The notes beneath the pieces are model-generated. The model made no database searches, was not told the origin of the DNA, and was given only the letters and a program-made list of their open reading frames with translations. Position numbers and translations under genes: made by a program. 6,677 nucleotides of DNA from Candidatus Omnitrophota bacterium (GTDB lineage: Bacteria > Omnitrophota > Gorgyraeia > 2-02-FULL-51-18 > JAGOUK01), in assembly GCA_015231685.1 (NCBI GenBank), contig JADGBA010000062.1, forward strand, positions 568 to 7,244. The letters run 5' to 3'. This document shows, one piece after another, positions 6,628 to 6,677 of the stretch (positions are counted from its first letter, which is position 1; each line of letters starts with the position of its first letter).

Positions 6628-6647
6628 ACAGTCTGCTGAAAAACCCC
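6628..6647. repeat. Sequence resembling an insertion-sequence terminal inverted repeat
   Basis: The stretch starting ACAGTCTGCTG and running into AAAAACCCC resembles terminal repeats I recall from several insertion-sequence groups (ends of the type CAGTxTGCTGAAAAACC). It lies in an AT-rich tail unlike the rest of the window and is preceded by TTAA (6625-6628). No transposase is visible because the window ends 30 bases later. A chance match is quite possible. Confidence 0.25.
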
Positions 6648-6649
6648 TG

Positions 6650-6666
6650 ATTTCTCTCTGAGAAAT
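6650..6666. repeat. Short perfect hairpin, 7-bp stem with 3-base loop
   Basis: ATTTCTC (6650-6656) and GAGAAAT (6660-6666) are exact reverse complements around TCT. The hairpin lies just beyond the IS-end-like sequence and upstream of the minus-strand gene. It could be a subterminal element of a mobile sequence, a small operator, or nothing. Confidence 0.3.
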
Positions 6667-6677
6667 TGATAAAATAT

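Overview
The window is GC-rich, bacterial and tightly packed. It has five protein genes: four on the plus strand, and a fifth on the minus strand that converges on them. No rRNA, tRNA, CRISPR array or intact mobile element is visible. The cell is most likely a Gram-negative-type bacterium with a peptidoglycan wall. It has a full MurB, an NdvB-type glucan synthase/phosphorylase segment and a secreted glycosidase. The gene mix (giant NdvB-like protein, isolated murB, MamB-like cation transporter) and the style of the promoters suggest an uncultured lineage such as Omnitrophota or a deltaproteobacterial-type group. That placement is inference; the sequence alone does not prove it.

Layout. Positions 1-2061 hold the C-terminal part of a very large NdvB-like protein. 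It includes a complete-looking GH94 phosphorylase module, and the 5' end of the gene lies outside the window. A 132-base spacer follows, with an 11-bp perfect inverted repeat and a -10-like box. Next is murB (2194-3228), which makes UDP-MurNAc for peptidoglycan. A 129-base leader region with a consensus TATAAT precedes a two-gene operon (3358-5433). The operon encodes a secreted clan GH-A glycosidase carrying two EF-hand-like acidic loops, and a membrane-anchored permuted papain-fold protein of the YiiX/C92 type. On the minus strand, 5453-6592 encodes a cation diffusion facilitator (CDF) transmembrane domain, closest in local motifs to magnetosome MamB. It is fused through a seventh predicted membrane helix to a NifX/NifB-type cofactor-binding domain. 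The last ~50 bases are AT-rich and include a sequence resembling an insertion-sequence terminus.

How it may fit together. The plus-strand genes share a cell-envelope theme: glucan synthesis or trimming (NdvB-like), peptidoglycan precursor synthesis (MurB), periplasmic glycan hydrolysis or transglycosylation (GH-A), and a membrane-tethered hydrolase of lipid, amide or peptide bonds (C92-like). The minus-strand transporter is unrelated to this theme and is the most unusual item. Its TM5 metal-site positions are changed to Q and N while the TM2 site is kept, and the extra helix should place its NifX-like domain on the opposite side of the membrane from the usual CDF C-terminal domain. Two of the three visible promoters (murB and the CDF gene) have a -10 box 6-7 bases before the best ATG and no Shine-Dalgarno sequence, which points to leaderless mRNAs.
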